Shown here: positions 49,721 through 60,542 of the stretch, piece after piece
How the letters are laid out: each line of letters starts with the position of its first letter
How positions within the stretch are numbered: position 1 is the first letter of the stretch
Source of the DNA: Epiperipatus broadwayi
Taxonomy: Eukaryota; Onychophora; Udeonychophora; Euonychophora; Peripatidae
Assembly (NCBI GenBank): GCA_028023455.1
Contig: JAQFVV010006197.1
Span: 18,785,254 to 18,849,253, forward strand
DNA length: 64,000 nt
Direction of reading: 5' to 3'
Made by a program: the position numbers and the translations under genes
The notes under the pieces: model-generated
What the model saw: only the letters and a program-made list of their open reading frames with translations
Database searches by the model: none
What the model was told of the DNA's origin: nothing

Positions 49721-49866
49721 TATCAATTTTCTTCCCAATATCAAAATGTTGTTTTATACTTTTGAGATTTTTATTTCTTTCTATAGCTTTCCTTATCAAT
49801 TTTCTTCCCAATATCAAAATGTTGTTTTATACTTTTGAGATTTTTATTTCTTTCTATAGCTTTCCT
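49721..49866. repeat. 73-bp exact tandem duplication in the RTE linker
   Basis: Units 49721-49793 and 49794-49866 appear identical. They cover the minus-strand KNLKSIKQHF linker region, so that peptide appears twice in different frames (73 is not a multiple of 3). Confidence 0.85.
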
Positions 49867-51590
49867 TACAAATTCACAATAATATTTTATGTCATCATTA
49901 ATTTTTTTTATAATATTTTACAGAATTCAGATATTCAATTTTTTTTAAATAGATTATTTTTAAACATTTTCACATTGTTTTTTTCTTCATACATTTTAAA
50001 ATATTTTTGTATTCCTTATTTTCTTCATATATTGTTATGTCTCAATTGAAAATGGCGCCTGAATTGCTTTTTTATTCCAGCAATCTGAGTAGTGGCTCTT
50101 AGTACAGTATCAATTGTCTTCTTATTGATTTCAGTCAAGTTTGAACCATCTTTGAAATCTGTTAATATTTTTAAAAGATTTGCAAATTATAATTTTAATT
50201 TGTTGTAGTGCTTTTGAAGCTTACACCTCTCCACAAGGTATTAAACCTTTTACTATTATCATTTTTAATAGTTTGTCCCTCTTTATTTCTGCATTATCAG
50301 ATATCTAACATCTATGTCAAATCTATTAAGAATATTAATTTCAAAATGTATTTTTTTCTGTAGTCACAATATAATCTAATTTCATATCAATGTTACCTTG
50401 TCAGTTTAGTAATACAAGTCCATGTTCTCTCTCATTTCTGTGTATAACCAAATTTACTAACAACACTTTTATCAATTGTTTTTCCAATGAATATGCTCCA
50501 TGACAATTTGAAATGTTTGGTGTGTTCAAAAGCACTTTATATTTTTACATAAAATTCCTATACTTCATTACAATAAGAAGTTGTTAGGAATAAAGCTGAA
50601 TTATCTAAATTTTGTATTTATAAAGGCAAAACTCCCCATACAGTAGTGCCACCCTGTGCCAAACAGAGTAATCAATGGATGCCAGAAAGCTTGTGCATAA
50701 AATCCCTATCTAGGGCCTACTCATCCAATATTCCCAGACTAGTTTCTGGCTTGTGGCCATCATCAGTGAGGAGCCTTGGATCTTAGGATCTAATGCAACC
50801 CTCCAGCAGCCACCTTTTAACTCTACTTTACTACAAAACTATGAGAATGAAATTGAAAACATTGTTAATATCTTCAATCTAAGCTCAATAGCTTATATAG
50901 TCATATGGGTCTGAACTCAATTCAGCACCCATACATTTTGGTGTCTTTGGCTCTTAAACAACCATAGCCACCACTATCCTATTAGTCAGGATTGGTGTTA
51001 AACCATCAAACATCACATGATCATCTCTATACTAGCACATAATTTGTTGTAAACAAAGGCAAAACTCCCCATACAGTAGTGCCACCCTGTGCCAAACAGA
51101 GTAATCAATGGATGGCAGAAGGTTTGTGCATAAAATCCCTATCTAGTGTCTACTCATCCAATATCCCCAGACTAGTTTCTGGCTTGTGGCCATCATCAGT
51201 GAGGAGTCTTGGATCTGAGAGCACTGCACCTAGATCTTAGGATCTAATGCAACCCTCCAGCAGCCATCTTTTAACTCTACTACAAAACTATGAGAATGAA
51301 ATTGAAAACATTGTTAATATCTTCAATCTAAGCTCAATAGCTTATATAGTCATATGGGTCTGAATTCAATTCAGCACCCATACATTTTGGTGTCTTTTGC
51401 TCTTAAACAACCATAGCCACCACTATCCTATTAGGCAGGATTGATGTTAAACCATCAAACATCACATGATCACTATCTATACTAGCACATAATTTGTTGT
51501 AAACAAAGGCAAAACTCCCCATACAGTAGTGCTACCCTGTGCCAAACAGAGTAATCAATGGATGCCAGAAGGCTTGTGCACAAAATTCCT

Positions 51591-51885
51591 ACTTCACAAA
51601 ATCGACTATTCATTTAATATTACAATTATTACAATTTATGCAAACTTCTTTCATTAGAAAGTGATTTATAATTGCAGGTAATTAAATAAAATATTACCAT
51701 CCAATGGCAAACTGGTCAGAAATCAGAAGATTTTTAGCACACTCTGCCTTTGACCAGCACTCACCACTTTGGCTGATAACTTTCCAGCCTCCAGAAATGA
51801 GGGTCATAATTTAGTTTTGTCTAAGAAAAATGATAATTAATATACACACATTCATGCTATATTCAAGAAAAACTAATTGATGTTT
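51591..51885. repeat. Spacer segment S, copy 1
   Basis: Starts 'acttcacaaaatcgactatt' and ends 'aaactaattgatgttt'. It is nearly identical to 52659-52916 except for small indels and an extra ~30 bp near 51810-51840. It lies between the inverted family A arms. Confidence 0.85.
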
Positions 51886-52183
51886 TGGCACAGGGTGGCA
51901 CTACTGTATGGGAAGTTTTGCCTTTGTTTACAACAAATTATGTGCTAGTATAGAGATGGTGATCAAGTTATGTTTGATGGTTAACACCAATCCTGCCTAA
52001 TAGGATAGTGGTGGCTATGGTTGTTTAAGAGCCAAAGACACCAAAATGTATGGGTGCTGAATTGAGTTCAGACCCATATGACTATATAAGCGATTGAGCT
52101 TAGATTGAAGATATTACCAATGTTTTCAATTTCATTCTCATAGTTTTGTAGTAAAGTAGAGTTAAAAGGTGGCTGCTCGAGAG

Positions 52184-52283
52184 TTGCATTAGATCCTAAG
52201 ATCTAGCTGCAGTGCTCTCAGATCCAAGGATCCTTGCATTAGATCCTAAGATCTAGCTGCATTGCTCTCAGATCCAAGGATCC
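52184..52283. repeat. 50-bp tandem duplication inside the inverted family A unit
   Basis: Units 52184-52233 and 52234-52283 begin 'ttgcattagatcctaagatc' and differ at one base. The other family A units have it once. Confidence 0.85.
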
Positions 52284-52658
52284 TCACTGATGATGGCTAC
52301 AAGCCAGAAACTAGTCTGGGAATATTGGATGAGTAGGCACTAGATAGGGATTTTATGCACAAGCCTTCTGGCATCCATTGATTACTCTGTTTGGCACAGG
52401 GTGGCACTACTGTATGGGTGTTTTGCCTTTGTTTACAACAAATTATGTGCTAGTATAGAGATGGTGATCATGTGATTTTTATATTTACACTGAATAATTA
52501 TTAATCTTTTCACACTGACTAATATACCACCAATCTCAACAGTGTTGCTCTACTATTTTTCATTTATAATGAATCCTACTTGCATATTCAATATTTGCAT
52601 TCTTGCAGTAAAATACATGTTCAGTTTTCAAATCAATTGTTTCTTTACTTTTTCTTAT

Positions 52659-52916
52659 ACTTCACAAAATCTGACTACTCATTTATTATTACAATTTATG
52701 CAAACTTCTTTCATTTGAAAGTGATTTGTAATTGCAGGTAATTAAATAAAATATTACCATCCAATAGCAAACTGGTCAGAAATCAGAAGATTTTTAGCAC
52801 ACTCTGCCTTTGACCAGCACTCACCACTTTGGCTGATAACTTTCCAGCCTCCTGGAAATGAGGATCATAATTATACACACATTCATTCTATATTTAAGAA
52901 AAACTAATTGATGTTT
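52659..52916. repeat. Spacer segment S, copy 2
   Basis: Same orientation as copy 1 (51591-51885) and outside the palindrome. One of the two must be a duplicate made when the family A composite formed. Confidence 0.85.
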
Positions 52917-54619
52917 AGTTAAGAATTAATAGTCCACTGAGAAGAGACAACTGCGGGGTTTTTTTTGGTCTTAAATTTAAATGCAAAAAGCCAGTAAATT
53001 CACCAAACTGGTAATTGCTAATAAGGAGTATTCGTTAATATCAGCTGAGACGAAAAAACATAACGAGTTTTAAACAAATTTTATATGCAAAATCAATAAA
53101 AACATATTTTGCTATTTGATCCGAAGGCGTATATATCACAGATGACAATCTCACATGAAAACATATTTACAAAAAAAAAAAGTAAAAACGTTCAATAATA
53201 ATCCATTTTTTGAAACTTTCTTAAAAAAATATTTTACTAAATCAAAATATATTAGCTAAAATTTTTATAAAAATAATAAACCGTCCTTTATATATATTTA
53301 AAAATACTAAATCAATATTTTTTACAATAAGTTATTTACTTTCTAAATAATGTACAGCGTTTATTACGAAACAATGAAAATTTATATCTCGGATTTTTTT
53401 ATTAAAAAAAAAAAAATTAGCTTTCAAAAATGGCTCGACTTCAAAAACTCTTTAAATGTTATTTAAAAGCATAGGAATTTCGGATGACCTCTAATTCCAT
53501 ATGTCAGCTATAAATTCTTTCTCTTTCACTGCCGAAGCTTAGGCTTCATGCTAAGCTTGAATTTTTACAACTGCTTAAACGTACTTTCAGAGCTAACCCA
53601 CACTGGCGGCTTCTTAGTGGTAATTTTTTATATATATTCTTTAGATTTTTTATCAGATAAAATAATAATTACAGATAGCAAAAATAGTTCAACCAAAAAT
53701 AAGGAAAACCTAGAAATGAAAGGGGAGGGGATGCGTTATGTAGCTATCAGTAGTATTGCTGAATTAAATTTAAAGGGATAGCAAGTACAGTAATAACAAA
53801 TTATCAAATGTATCGCTTTCTTTAACAAGATATCCTATTATCATAAGATCTGCTAACGGCAATTTGTAAGCAAAAATGTATTACTTGATTGTTTTATGCA
53901 CTTCCGTATATAAGTAATTGTTTATATATAAATGTGTATTCAAGACATTAAAAATTCTTTTTTTTTTATCTTGTAATTTTGCAGAGATTCTATATGAGCG
54001 TACCATGATCTGAGATTCAAATCCTCAGAAGGTTTTTCTATGAAATCAAATCATAGTCAACGTAGATAGCCATCCAACATTAATCATAAAACAAAGTCTC
54101 CATATAATCTCAGCTGCTTAGTCGAATGCTATTGCACTTCCCGATTAAAAAAAATAATATTGTAATACGATGTGATAATCGTCGGTAGTACTAAGGGAGC
54201 TCATAAACACAATTTATTTATATCTCATTTTATTACTAGGGATAATGAAATCATTTACCTTATGCACTTTATATAATGCGATAGTTTAGTTATTTTTACC
54301 TCTTCACTAACATATATATATATTTAAAAAAAAACAAAACAATCCCAAATAGATTTAATGTGTTCTAAGTGATCGAACTTTTTAGCTTTATGAGAATAAT
54401 ACAAAAACTAATAGAAAAAAAATATTTTTTTTTAGATTTAGGTGCTTAAAATATTGCATTTAAATTGTATCTATGAAACATGAGGAAATTTGAAAGAAAG
54501 GCCACTTCAGAGATCTAAGTTACTGCGAATTAATCTGCTTTGGATGATCATAATTGATAAGTATTGAGTGTATGTGAAATCGGAGTTTAAACACAAACAA
54601 AAAAAAAAACACAGTTGTT
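52917..54619. other. CpG-retaining unique block, function unknown
   Basis: CpG is visibly commoner here than on either side. A 77-codon plus-strand ORF at 53548-53781 (MLSLNFYNCLNVLSELTHTG...) has a hydrophobic stretch (VVIFYIYSLDFL) but no family I know. No LTR-like ends or inverted repeats were found. It may be a young unknown insertion or less decayed unique DNA. Confidence 0.4.
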
Positions 54620-55800
54620 TCAAAAATATATATTTATTAAATACCATGTGTACAAATTGAAAAGGATATAGACAAAGTTAAATGAGATTATGCTATGTCC
54701 TGAGAGTTCTTGTTGAATGGTTTAGTGGGCAGGCATGTCTAACATTCTATTATTAACTGGGAGGGCAAATAGGGCCCAGGTGTCCTCAAAGGATTTTTTG
54801 GAGGCGATAAGTTCATCTCTTTTCATGATCTTCTTTATTGTTTTGCAGAACAATAGTCCTGGATCCAGATGAGGTAGTTCCATTATCAACTTGCAACATG
54901 ATATCCAAATTGCATAGAGGATGAAAGTGCACAGTCTAATAATTGCGAATGTTCCTGTATGGATCGCTTTTTTAAATATTGGAGTTGGCGGAGACTTTAT
55001 CTCTGACTGTTTTAAGGTTTGGACAATGTTCAATGTTCTCCTCTTCCTGTGAGCATAAACTGCATAATGGATCAATGTTGGAGTTTGCTCTTCGAAAAAA
55101 CAGGAATCAGTTTGTAGGAAGCATGCTGAGATTAATTTTGATGATGAAGTCCAGATACTTGGTCTCCAGATACCATCTTTAAAAATAGAGATTAATTTTT
55201 GCTTTGTGAGGTTGAGGCTACTTTCGGGAAATTGTGGATGTGGATTGATTAGTTGGTATGCATCCTACAAACTGATTTTAACGTCAAGATTGATGTCTAT
55301 AATTGGCTTGTATCGATTTAAATGATTGATGAGGGATAATATCCACAGCATTTTTCTTGGTGGGAGTCGATCCATTGGGGAGATCTTTTCAGTAATGTTG
55401 TTATAGCCAAAGGAGTGTGTTAAATTATGCAGCATATTGTGAGTTTTTTGGAGTATGGCTGCTTGAATAGAGTGGAAGGACAGACCATGGCAGTTGGATT
55501 TGTCAGAGCGGATAGCCACAGTTTTCTCTCTCCAGAAGTTTTGTGCATAAACGATTAATTTTTGTTCTAAAATTGTTTGGTTAGTTTGATGAATTGTCAT
55601 ATTTAGGAGGCCTGCTTTTCTATATAGTGAGAGGTAGACATGAGCCAGAGATGAGGTGATAAGTTGTTTTTTGGAGAATACCGTCCTGTATTTCTCTGGC
55701 CATTGCCATTGGGGATTTGAAGATGAGAAACCCCAAGAATCTTTGTGGCTTGGTGGAATAGGGAGATGGCATTTACTTTCCTGACTATATCAGAATACAA
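54620..55800 (-). pseudogene. LINE ORF2 3' half (post-RT region, C-terminal Cys/His motif)
   Basis: Minus-strand order: RFLGFLIFKSPMAMAREIQD near 55735 (the 'YLG..i' block after the RT core), a long linker (MTIHQTNQTILEQKLIVYAQ... from 55600), then PLCSLCSQEEENIEHC near 55065, the C-x2-C...H.C cluster at the end of many LINE ORF2 proteins, followed by about 110 residues to a stop near 54722. An AATAAA on the minus strand near 54635 would serve as polyadenylation signal. Frame changes near 55700 and 55050 kill it. Confidence 0.75.
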
Positions 55801-56260
55801 AAGAAATCTAAACCCATTGTTGTCCAGCTGGATATCGCTGTGGTTTTCAATTTAGTTCACATAGACATCCTCCTGAATCTGCTGACTGAGTATGTTGTTC
55901 CAGTCACAATTATTCAGATAATCAACAATCTATTTAACAATAGAGAAATCTTTGTCTCTCTAGATGGCAAGCTCACACTAGGTTTGAAACCTTTTAAATC
56001 TCTCCCACCGAGCTCCCCCCTCAGTGCCCTATGCTTCATAGCATACATAAACTCTCTCCTGATGAATATTGGAAAAAATCTCCCTGGCATTGTCATTCTT
56101 TCCATCAATAAACACCTCAACTCATTTGCCTATATAGATGACATCATGGTTGTTCTACCCACCATCAAACACCTTTGCCAATTACATATTAAATCAGTAC
56201 TCTGCAAAATATGGTTTACAAATAAACCCTAATAAATCAGCTATCTGGTAGATAAAGACA
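55801..56260 (+). pseudogene. LINE RT catalytic core, inverted segment
   Basis: Plus-strand frame: KKSKPIVVQLDIAVVFNLVH (RT motif A, 'VVqLDI.kAFD.V.'), LPPSSPLSALCFIAYINSL (motif B, 'lPQGSPLSP.LF..Yin.l'), AYIDDIMVVL (the catalytic YxDD-type box, near 56130) and, after a one-base shift, YGLQINPNKSAIW (the 'GL.iN..Ks' block, near 56210). Motif A Asp is present and the second motif A block has changed (AVVFN for kAFD). It ends at the point where homology to the RT stops, near 56260. Confidence 0.8.
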
Positions 56261-57689
56261 AATAGATAGTTAATTTGCATATATTTGAAGAAAAATATTA
56301 ATATTAAAAGGATATAAGAATGAAATGCTATTTTCATATGAAATTAAATTGTTTGTTTCATGTAAAGAGATAAAGTTAGAATGATTAATATCCATTTGAA
56401 TTTCATTGTCAATAAAATTATTAAAATGTGTAGAAATATTGTGTTTATATATGATTGTAATAAACACAGACTCGTATAAATACGATTAGAATATTTCACA
56501 TATACACACAATATTTTCAAATTTGTTGGTGTCTATATATACAATATATTTACAAATGTTTACACAATGTTTGCTACACCATACACCTAATATATGTTGG
56601 CCTAAGGTTTATAGCATTTGGTTGTCATGAACTATTAACCTAAGAACTTCAGCTGCCCTTCTAGTTTGCCTAACACTTCCATATGTACCATGACAGATTG
56701 CCTCATGTGTAAGTACTGTGACATTTTCAACAGTTCTGTGTTTAGATACTCTGACACTGGCAGCTTTTCTGTGACAGCCTGTCTCATGTCTGGCCTATAT
56801 TCTAGAAGCTTGTGTACTTCCATTCAGTTCTGACAGTTAATGTTGTTTTTTATTTTACTCTAAGTGGAGTGACTGTCAGCCATTGGCCTGTTTTTGTGAT
56901 TGTATGTAACTTATCTATTGGTCTGTAGTGATGACTGCTCACTCCATCAAAAGAAGATGGAATCTGGACTAGTCCAAGCTGAGATGTAACAGAAAATAAT
57001 ACAATATTTAACAGTTTTGAGATTATTATGGGGCAGTATACATTCATATTATTTTTCTGATGAACCAAGAAGAAATAGAAGTATACTAATAGATACAATC
57101 ATATGGGCTAACTGAAGATACTACTTCATTCAAAATACACTGAAAAATGTATTTTCAGTTTTTACAGAGCTTGCAAATAAATAATTTGAAATGTGAGAAT
57201 GATGTCTTGTGGTTTAACATATTTATGGTTTATTGACAAAATAATATTAAGATGATTTATGGTATTTTCTGTAATTTGAAATATTAAAAAGCATATATAT
57301 GTATACGAAGTTGTAATTCTGATTCAGATAAAAAAAAAATGAACATTTTGGAAATATTTTAAATAAATATGGATAATTATCAAAATTAAGAGAGTTAATC
57401 TAAATGTCCCTTCTAAATAATTGTTTAAAATATAATAATTTTGGTAGTTCCCAATTAGAGTATTATTATTGTTTTATAAAATCAGCTATATAAGTAGTAT
57501 TTTTGAAGAATAATTTATCATTTGCTATGAATATTTCAAGCACATTCATTATTATACTAATCGAATAACCATGACTTCCTCTACTTAATTCTACCAGCAG
57601 TTTTTCTAAACAATATACATTTTTCTAATGAATAAATATTTCTTTGGAATATGGTGAAAATACAAACAAAATTTTTTATCAGCTTTACA
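56261..57689. other. No supported gene
   Basis: AT-rich except for a moderate-complexity patch at 56635-56960. There a 62-codon minus frame (MEVHKLLEYRPDMRQAVTEK...) shows two related half-repeats (MRQAVTEKLPVSE and MRQSVMVHMEVLG). No family recognised; a small unknown repeat is possible. Confidence 0.45.
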
Positions 57690-58440
57690 ATTCAAAAGCA
57701 CCGCCATCATCAATTTTAAGTCTGTTTCCTGTCATTATAATCACTATCTTTTTCATATTTAGGTATAATCTTATCTTTTCATGAACTTTCTAAATATAAG
57801 TCATAACATTTTTATTTCTAGCTATAAATGCGATATTATTAGTATATCAAAAATTGTTAGTATTTTCTCTCTTACCTTGAAGCCACTTTTTACATGCAAC
57901 CTGAACTCTGTCATTACATTTTCATGTCAACACATCGCTAGATGGTAATGGAAAAGAGAAAGGTGAATTGTTCTTGTTTATACTTTTTTAATATATAAAT
58001 TGAAAAGACAAGATTATCAGTGTGAAATCAATCTGTCACCAGAGCTTGTTTACCTGTAGCATCCTCCTAATTACATATAGTGATTCTTAAACAAAACAAT
58101 GAAATAATTTGAAATACTCATTTCTTTAAAAACGGTTTATAATTTAGCATGAAAAGCTGAATTTAAAGCTTTTCTTGTATTATTTAACTCCTCTAACTTT
58201 GATGATTTTGTTCCTTAAATTTTTCTGATAACAATTTGATATCTGACTTTCTTTTTTTTAACTTAAGAATCTAATCTGCACAAATTAATTTTCAGTTCGA
58301 TTTGTTTTTGCATAAGACATAAAATAGATTGTATATTCTGTTATGACACTTTATTTTAGAATTAAAATATAGACTTCTTTCAATCTGTAGGACAATAATT
58401 ATTATTCCATATTAATTGATATAATTTAATCAGTACTTTT
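57690..58440 (-). pseudogene. LINE reverse transcriptase remnant (R4)
   Basis: Minus-strand pieces in order: QLIWNNNYCPTD*KKSIF near 58420 ('iW....iP.dWkkSi..PI.KKGd'), KALNSAFHAKLWTVFKEMSI near 58175 ('KAFDrvwH..LW..m.k..i'), ENVMTEFRLHVKSGFKV near 57930 ('e.imreal......gikvgG'), AFIARNKNVMTYI near 57835 (FADD region lost, then 'lia.n...l..ll') and RLYLNMKK near 57770 ('GLklNvkKTk'). The catalytic Asp pair is mutated. The set matches a widespread endonuclease-RT LINE type distinct from R1-R3. Confidence 0.6.
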
Positions 58441-58829
58441 ATTTTTCTGCCAAATTTCTTATGCAAAGTTACTGATTTTGACAACCTCACTTTTTGGAAT
58501 AACTTCAAGGTTACTGTTCTTTTTTAAAAAACATAAAATCCTTATCAAAGAAGTTTTAGTTGATGGCTTTGGATAAAATCTCTCCATATATTTATTCTAT
58601 ATCTATTTAATTATTGTTATGTTAGTTATATAATCCATCCATTGAGGATATTTCAGAAAGCTTAATTATAGATGAAACTGTCATCTCTGATATGACAGAA
58701 ACTTTTTCCACTTTCTATATCTTTCCAAATATTGCTATAATGTGATCCCCTTTTGCAATCAAAGTGAATATTTTTCTAAACACAGACTATATTATTTTTA
58801 AATGGTTTATATGCATATATCGTATTTGT

Positions 58830-59615
58830 TTCGTGGTCACATGTGTGGTCTTACACATGGTAGACAGCTTGTAAATTGTTGTGAGGCTAAGCAATAACAA
58901 AATATTATTGTAATTCTTTATAAAGGGGTTATTAAAAATAATATTTTGTCTTGCATTGGTGGTCGAGAGGTCAGCGCGACTGCCTTACACTTGCAGGCAG
59001 TTGCCCGGGTTGCGGGTTCGCGTCCCGGCCGATGCTATGACACTTTAAAAAATAATAATAATAATATTTTAGTATAATTTTTTGGAAATGATGTAATACC
59101 GTAGATTAGTTATTATTGAAATATGAATACTTTAAATTTTAAAAAAATACCGAATGATAATATTTTATAATAGATCAAAATAGTTTGTTTTGTTTTTTTA
59201 TCAGAAATTTATAATTAGAAAAATTTACTTAAAAGAATGTAAATTTGAATTTATGTTAGTATGAGTGTTTGTTTATTTAGAAAACAACTTAAATTAAGGT
59301 AGGATTAAAGAAAAATAAATCCTAAAAATCAAATTTAATTAAAAACATCTACATTTAGATTTAAACTAAAAATAATAATAAGGGGATTAAAAGAATTAAG
59401 ATTTATTTTAATTTTAAGGTTGCGTTTTTTTTTTCTGTGTGTTTGGAGACTATGAATAAGATAACACACAATTAAATAGTAATGTAGCTTTTTCCAAGTT
59501 AAAAATTTAATCAGTTAAGTAATTAAAATATTTTATTGTGGTTGAATGTAATTAAGATATCCAAAGCAAAAGTCACTAAGGTTAGGAAACAGAGATAATC
59601 AGGTTTACTGCCTAA
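58830..59615 (+). repeat. Dispersed repeat family E, copy 1 (with tRNA-like insert)
   Basis: Homologous, in opposite orientation, to 62655-63295. Shared landmarks are 'attctttataaagRggtta', 'aatattttataatagaYcaaa', 'aatttaattaaaaNcatctaca', 'ttattttaattttaaggttgc' and 'aagttaaaaRtttaatca'. It carries the insert at about 58948-59057. Non-coding; the element type is unknown. Confidence 0.75.
58953..59036 (+). tRNA. tRNA-like retro-insert (SINE head or tRNA pseudogene), copy 1
   Basis: Acceptor arms GCATTGG and CCGATGC pair, with discriminator T. The D arm is GTCG-loop-CGAC. Box A is TGGTCGAGAGG (58960-58970) and box B GGTTCGCGTCC (59015-59025). The variable region is long (class II-like). The T-loop has C where a tRNA has the invariant A58, and the anticodon stem has a mismatch, so a working tRNA is unlikely. 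It is followed by TATGACACTTT and an A/T-rich tail, and bracketed by 'aataatatttt' at 58937-58947 and 59060-59070, consistent with target-site duplication after reverse transcription. Confidence 0.7.
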
Positions 59616-60540
59616 TAATGGTCAGCAAGATGACAAAGATGTCACGTGATACTTGCCATCATCTTATTTCTGTGTTAACATAATTAGAAAGATTTTTTGC
59701 CTAATATGTTATGATTAAAATCACATAGCATGAGTTACTCTGGATTAAATGGACTATGGTATTGATATACAAATCAGACACTTCTTTATATAAAATAATT
59801 TAAAATGCACAATATTTAAATTAAATGTAAAAAAAAAAAAAATCATTTATTTACAAATTTATAATAATATAATTGTCAGTACAATATATTATTTTTTTCC
59901 TATAACAAACATGCTTTCATTATCAATTATTTATCAAGCATATTTGTTGAAACTATTATTAATAGGTTTAATGTAACAAAATTTAAGCAATCAGCAATGA
60001 TATTTATTTAATAACAAGATCTCGTAATTATCATTTATTGTACGTTTCATAAACATGTATGGAAAGATAATTAAGTTACAAATAATAGCAATTGTTCTTG
60101 TAAAATGTCCAAGCTTCCTTCTGTATAATTTAAAAATGTTAAATCTTTTAATTACAATTTGACATATAAGTATAGTTATATGATTGGGTAATTATGTATT
60201 ATTCTGACAATAAAATGTCACATACATTTTAGTCTGGCAATAACTTTCTAACCTTGTGATCTTGTAAAATAAGGTTTGTTTGTGTGGGATCTTCTGACAA
60301 ACTTAATGGATCAATTTTGATAAATGAAGATAACTAACTTTATTTAATACAAAATGGTGACATAACTTTATTTAGTGTAAATAAATAAACACATTATTTA
60401 TGTTTTGAAGCGAATCAAGTTATTTGGAAAAATTATGATATCTTACCTTATTTTGTATGAAATGCAACTTTATTTACTAGAAATAATCAAAGATGTATTT
60501 ACAGTTTTTTTGTGAGAAATGATGTTGCAACAACTAAATT
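59616..60540. other. No recognisable gene
   Basis: AT-rich; no coding or repeat structure supported beyond simple sequence. Confidence 0.5.
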
Positions 60541-60542
60541 TT

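Larger units (their letters stand above)
46730..50590 (-). pseudogene. RTE-like LINE remnant (R3), exploded by hairpin insertions
   Basis: On the minus strand: endonuclease end with LVNLVIHRNERE near 50455, MKLDYIVTTEKN near 50370 ('NEIDYIL..') and a decayed 'LNRFDI.SDHR' region; then KIL TDFKDGSNLTEIN near 50165, EFVRKAIERNKNLKSIKQHF near 49875 (the RTE linker before RT), and, after several hairpins, NSRVALVRLKN and DSISPKFAAIL (about 47455-47400), SFRFCRYS near 47325 (remnant FADD), INHRIKLK near 47125, DYGTEIWTLMRKIIQRLK (47019-46966) and the tail to 46730. All are in correct order over 3.9 kb, so this was one element. The RT N-terminal half (48.4-49.5 kb) is not recognisable. Confidence 0.65.
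50622..52475. repeat. Composite of family A long units arranged as a large palindrome
   Basis: Two head-to-tail units (50622-51054, 51055-51504) and a truncated third (51505-51590) are followed by a 295-bp spacer. Then come an inverted truncated unit (51886-51925) and an inverted full unit (51926-52431), with the flank box to 52475. The arms are about 525 bp. Unit 1 lacks ~30 bp ('tctgagagcactgcacctaga' region) present in unit 2. No ORF. Adjacent units share a boundary at the conserved box 'cacatgatca...actagcacataattt'. Confidence 0.85.
54620..56260 (-). mobile_element. 5'-inverted (twin-primed) LINE insertion
   Basis: The 3' half of a LINE runs on the minus strand from about 55800 to 54620, and the RT catalytic core of apparently the same element runs on the plus strand from about 55801 to 56260. 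The inverted piece ends (GLQINPNKSAIW) almost where the minus-strand piece begins (RFLGFLI, the next conserved RT block), so they are consecutive parts of one ORF2 with the upstream part flipped. That is the signature of twin priming during target-primed reverse transcription. The rest of the element 5' of motif A is missing. Confidence 0.75.

Noticed and set aside
49711-50049. 112-codon plus-strand ORF with long hydrophobic stretches
   Set aside because: It lies antisense to the RTE linker, is T-rich, and contains the 73-bp tandem duplication; the membrane-like look comes from poly-T codons.
53548-53781. 77-codon ORF as a small secreted or membrane protein
   Set aside because: No clear signal peptide start, no family, no neighbouring exon; kept only as part of an unexplained block.
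58953-59036. Functional tRNA gene
   Set aside because: T-loop lacks A58, the anticodon stem is mismatched, and the locus is flanked by a target-site duplication; the second copy shares the same defects.
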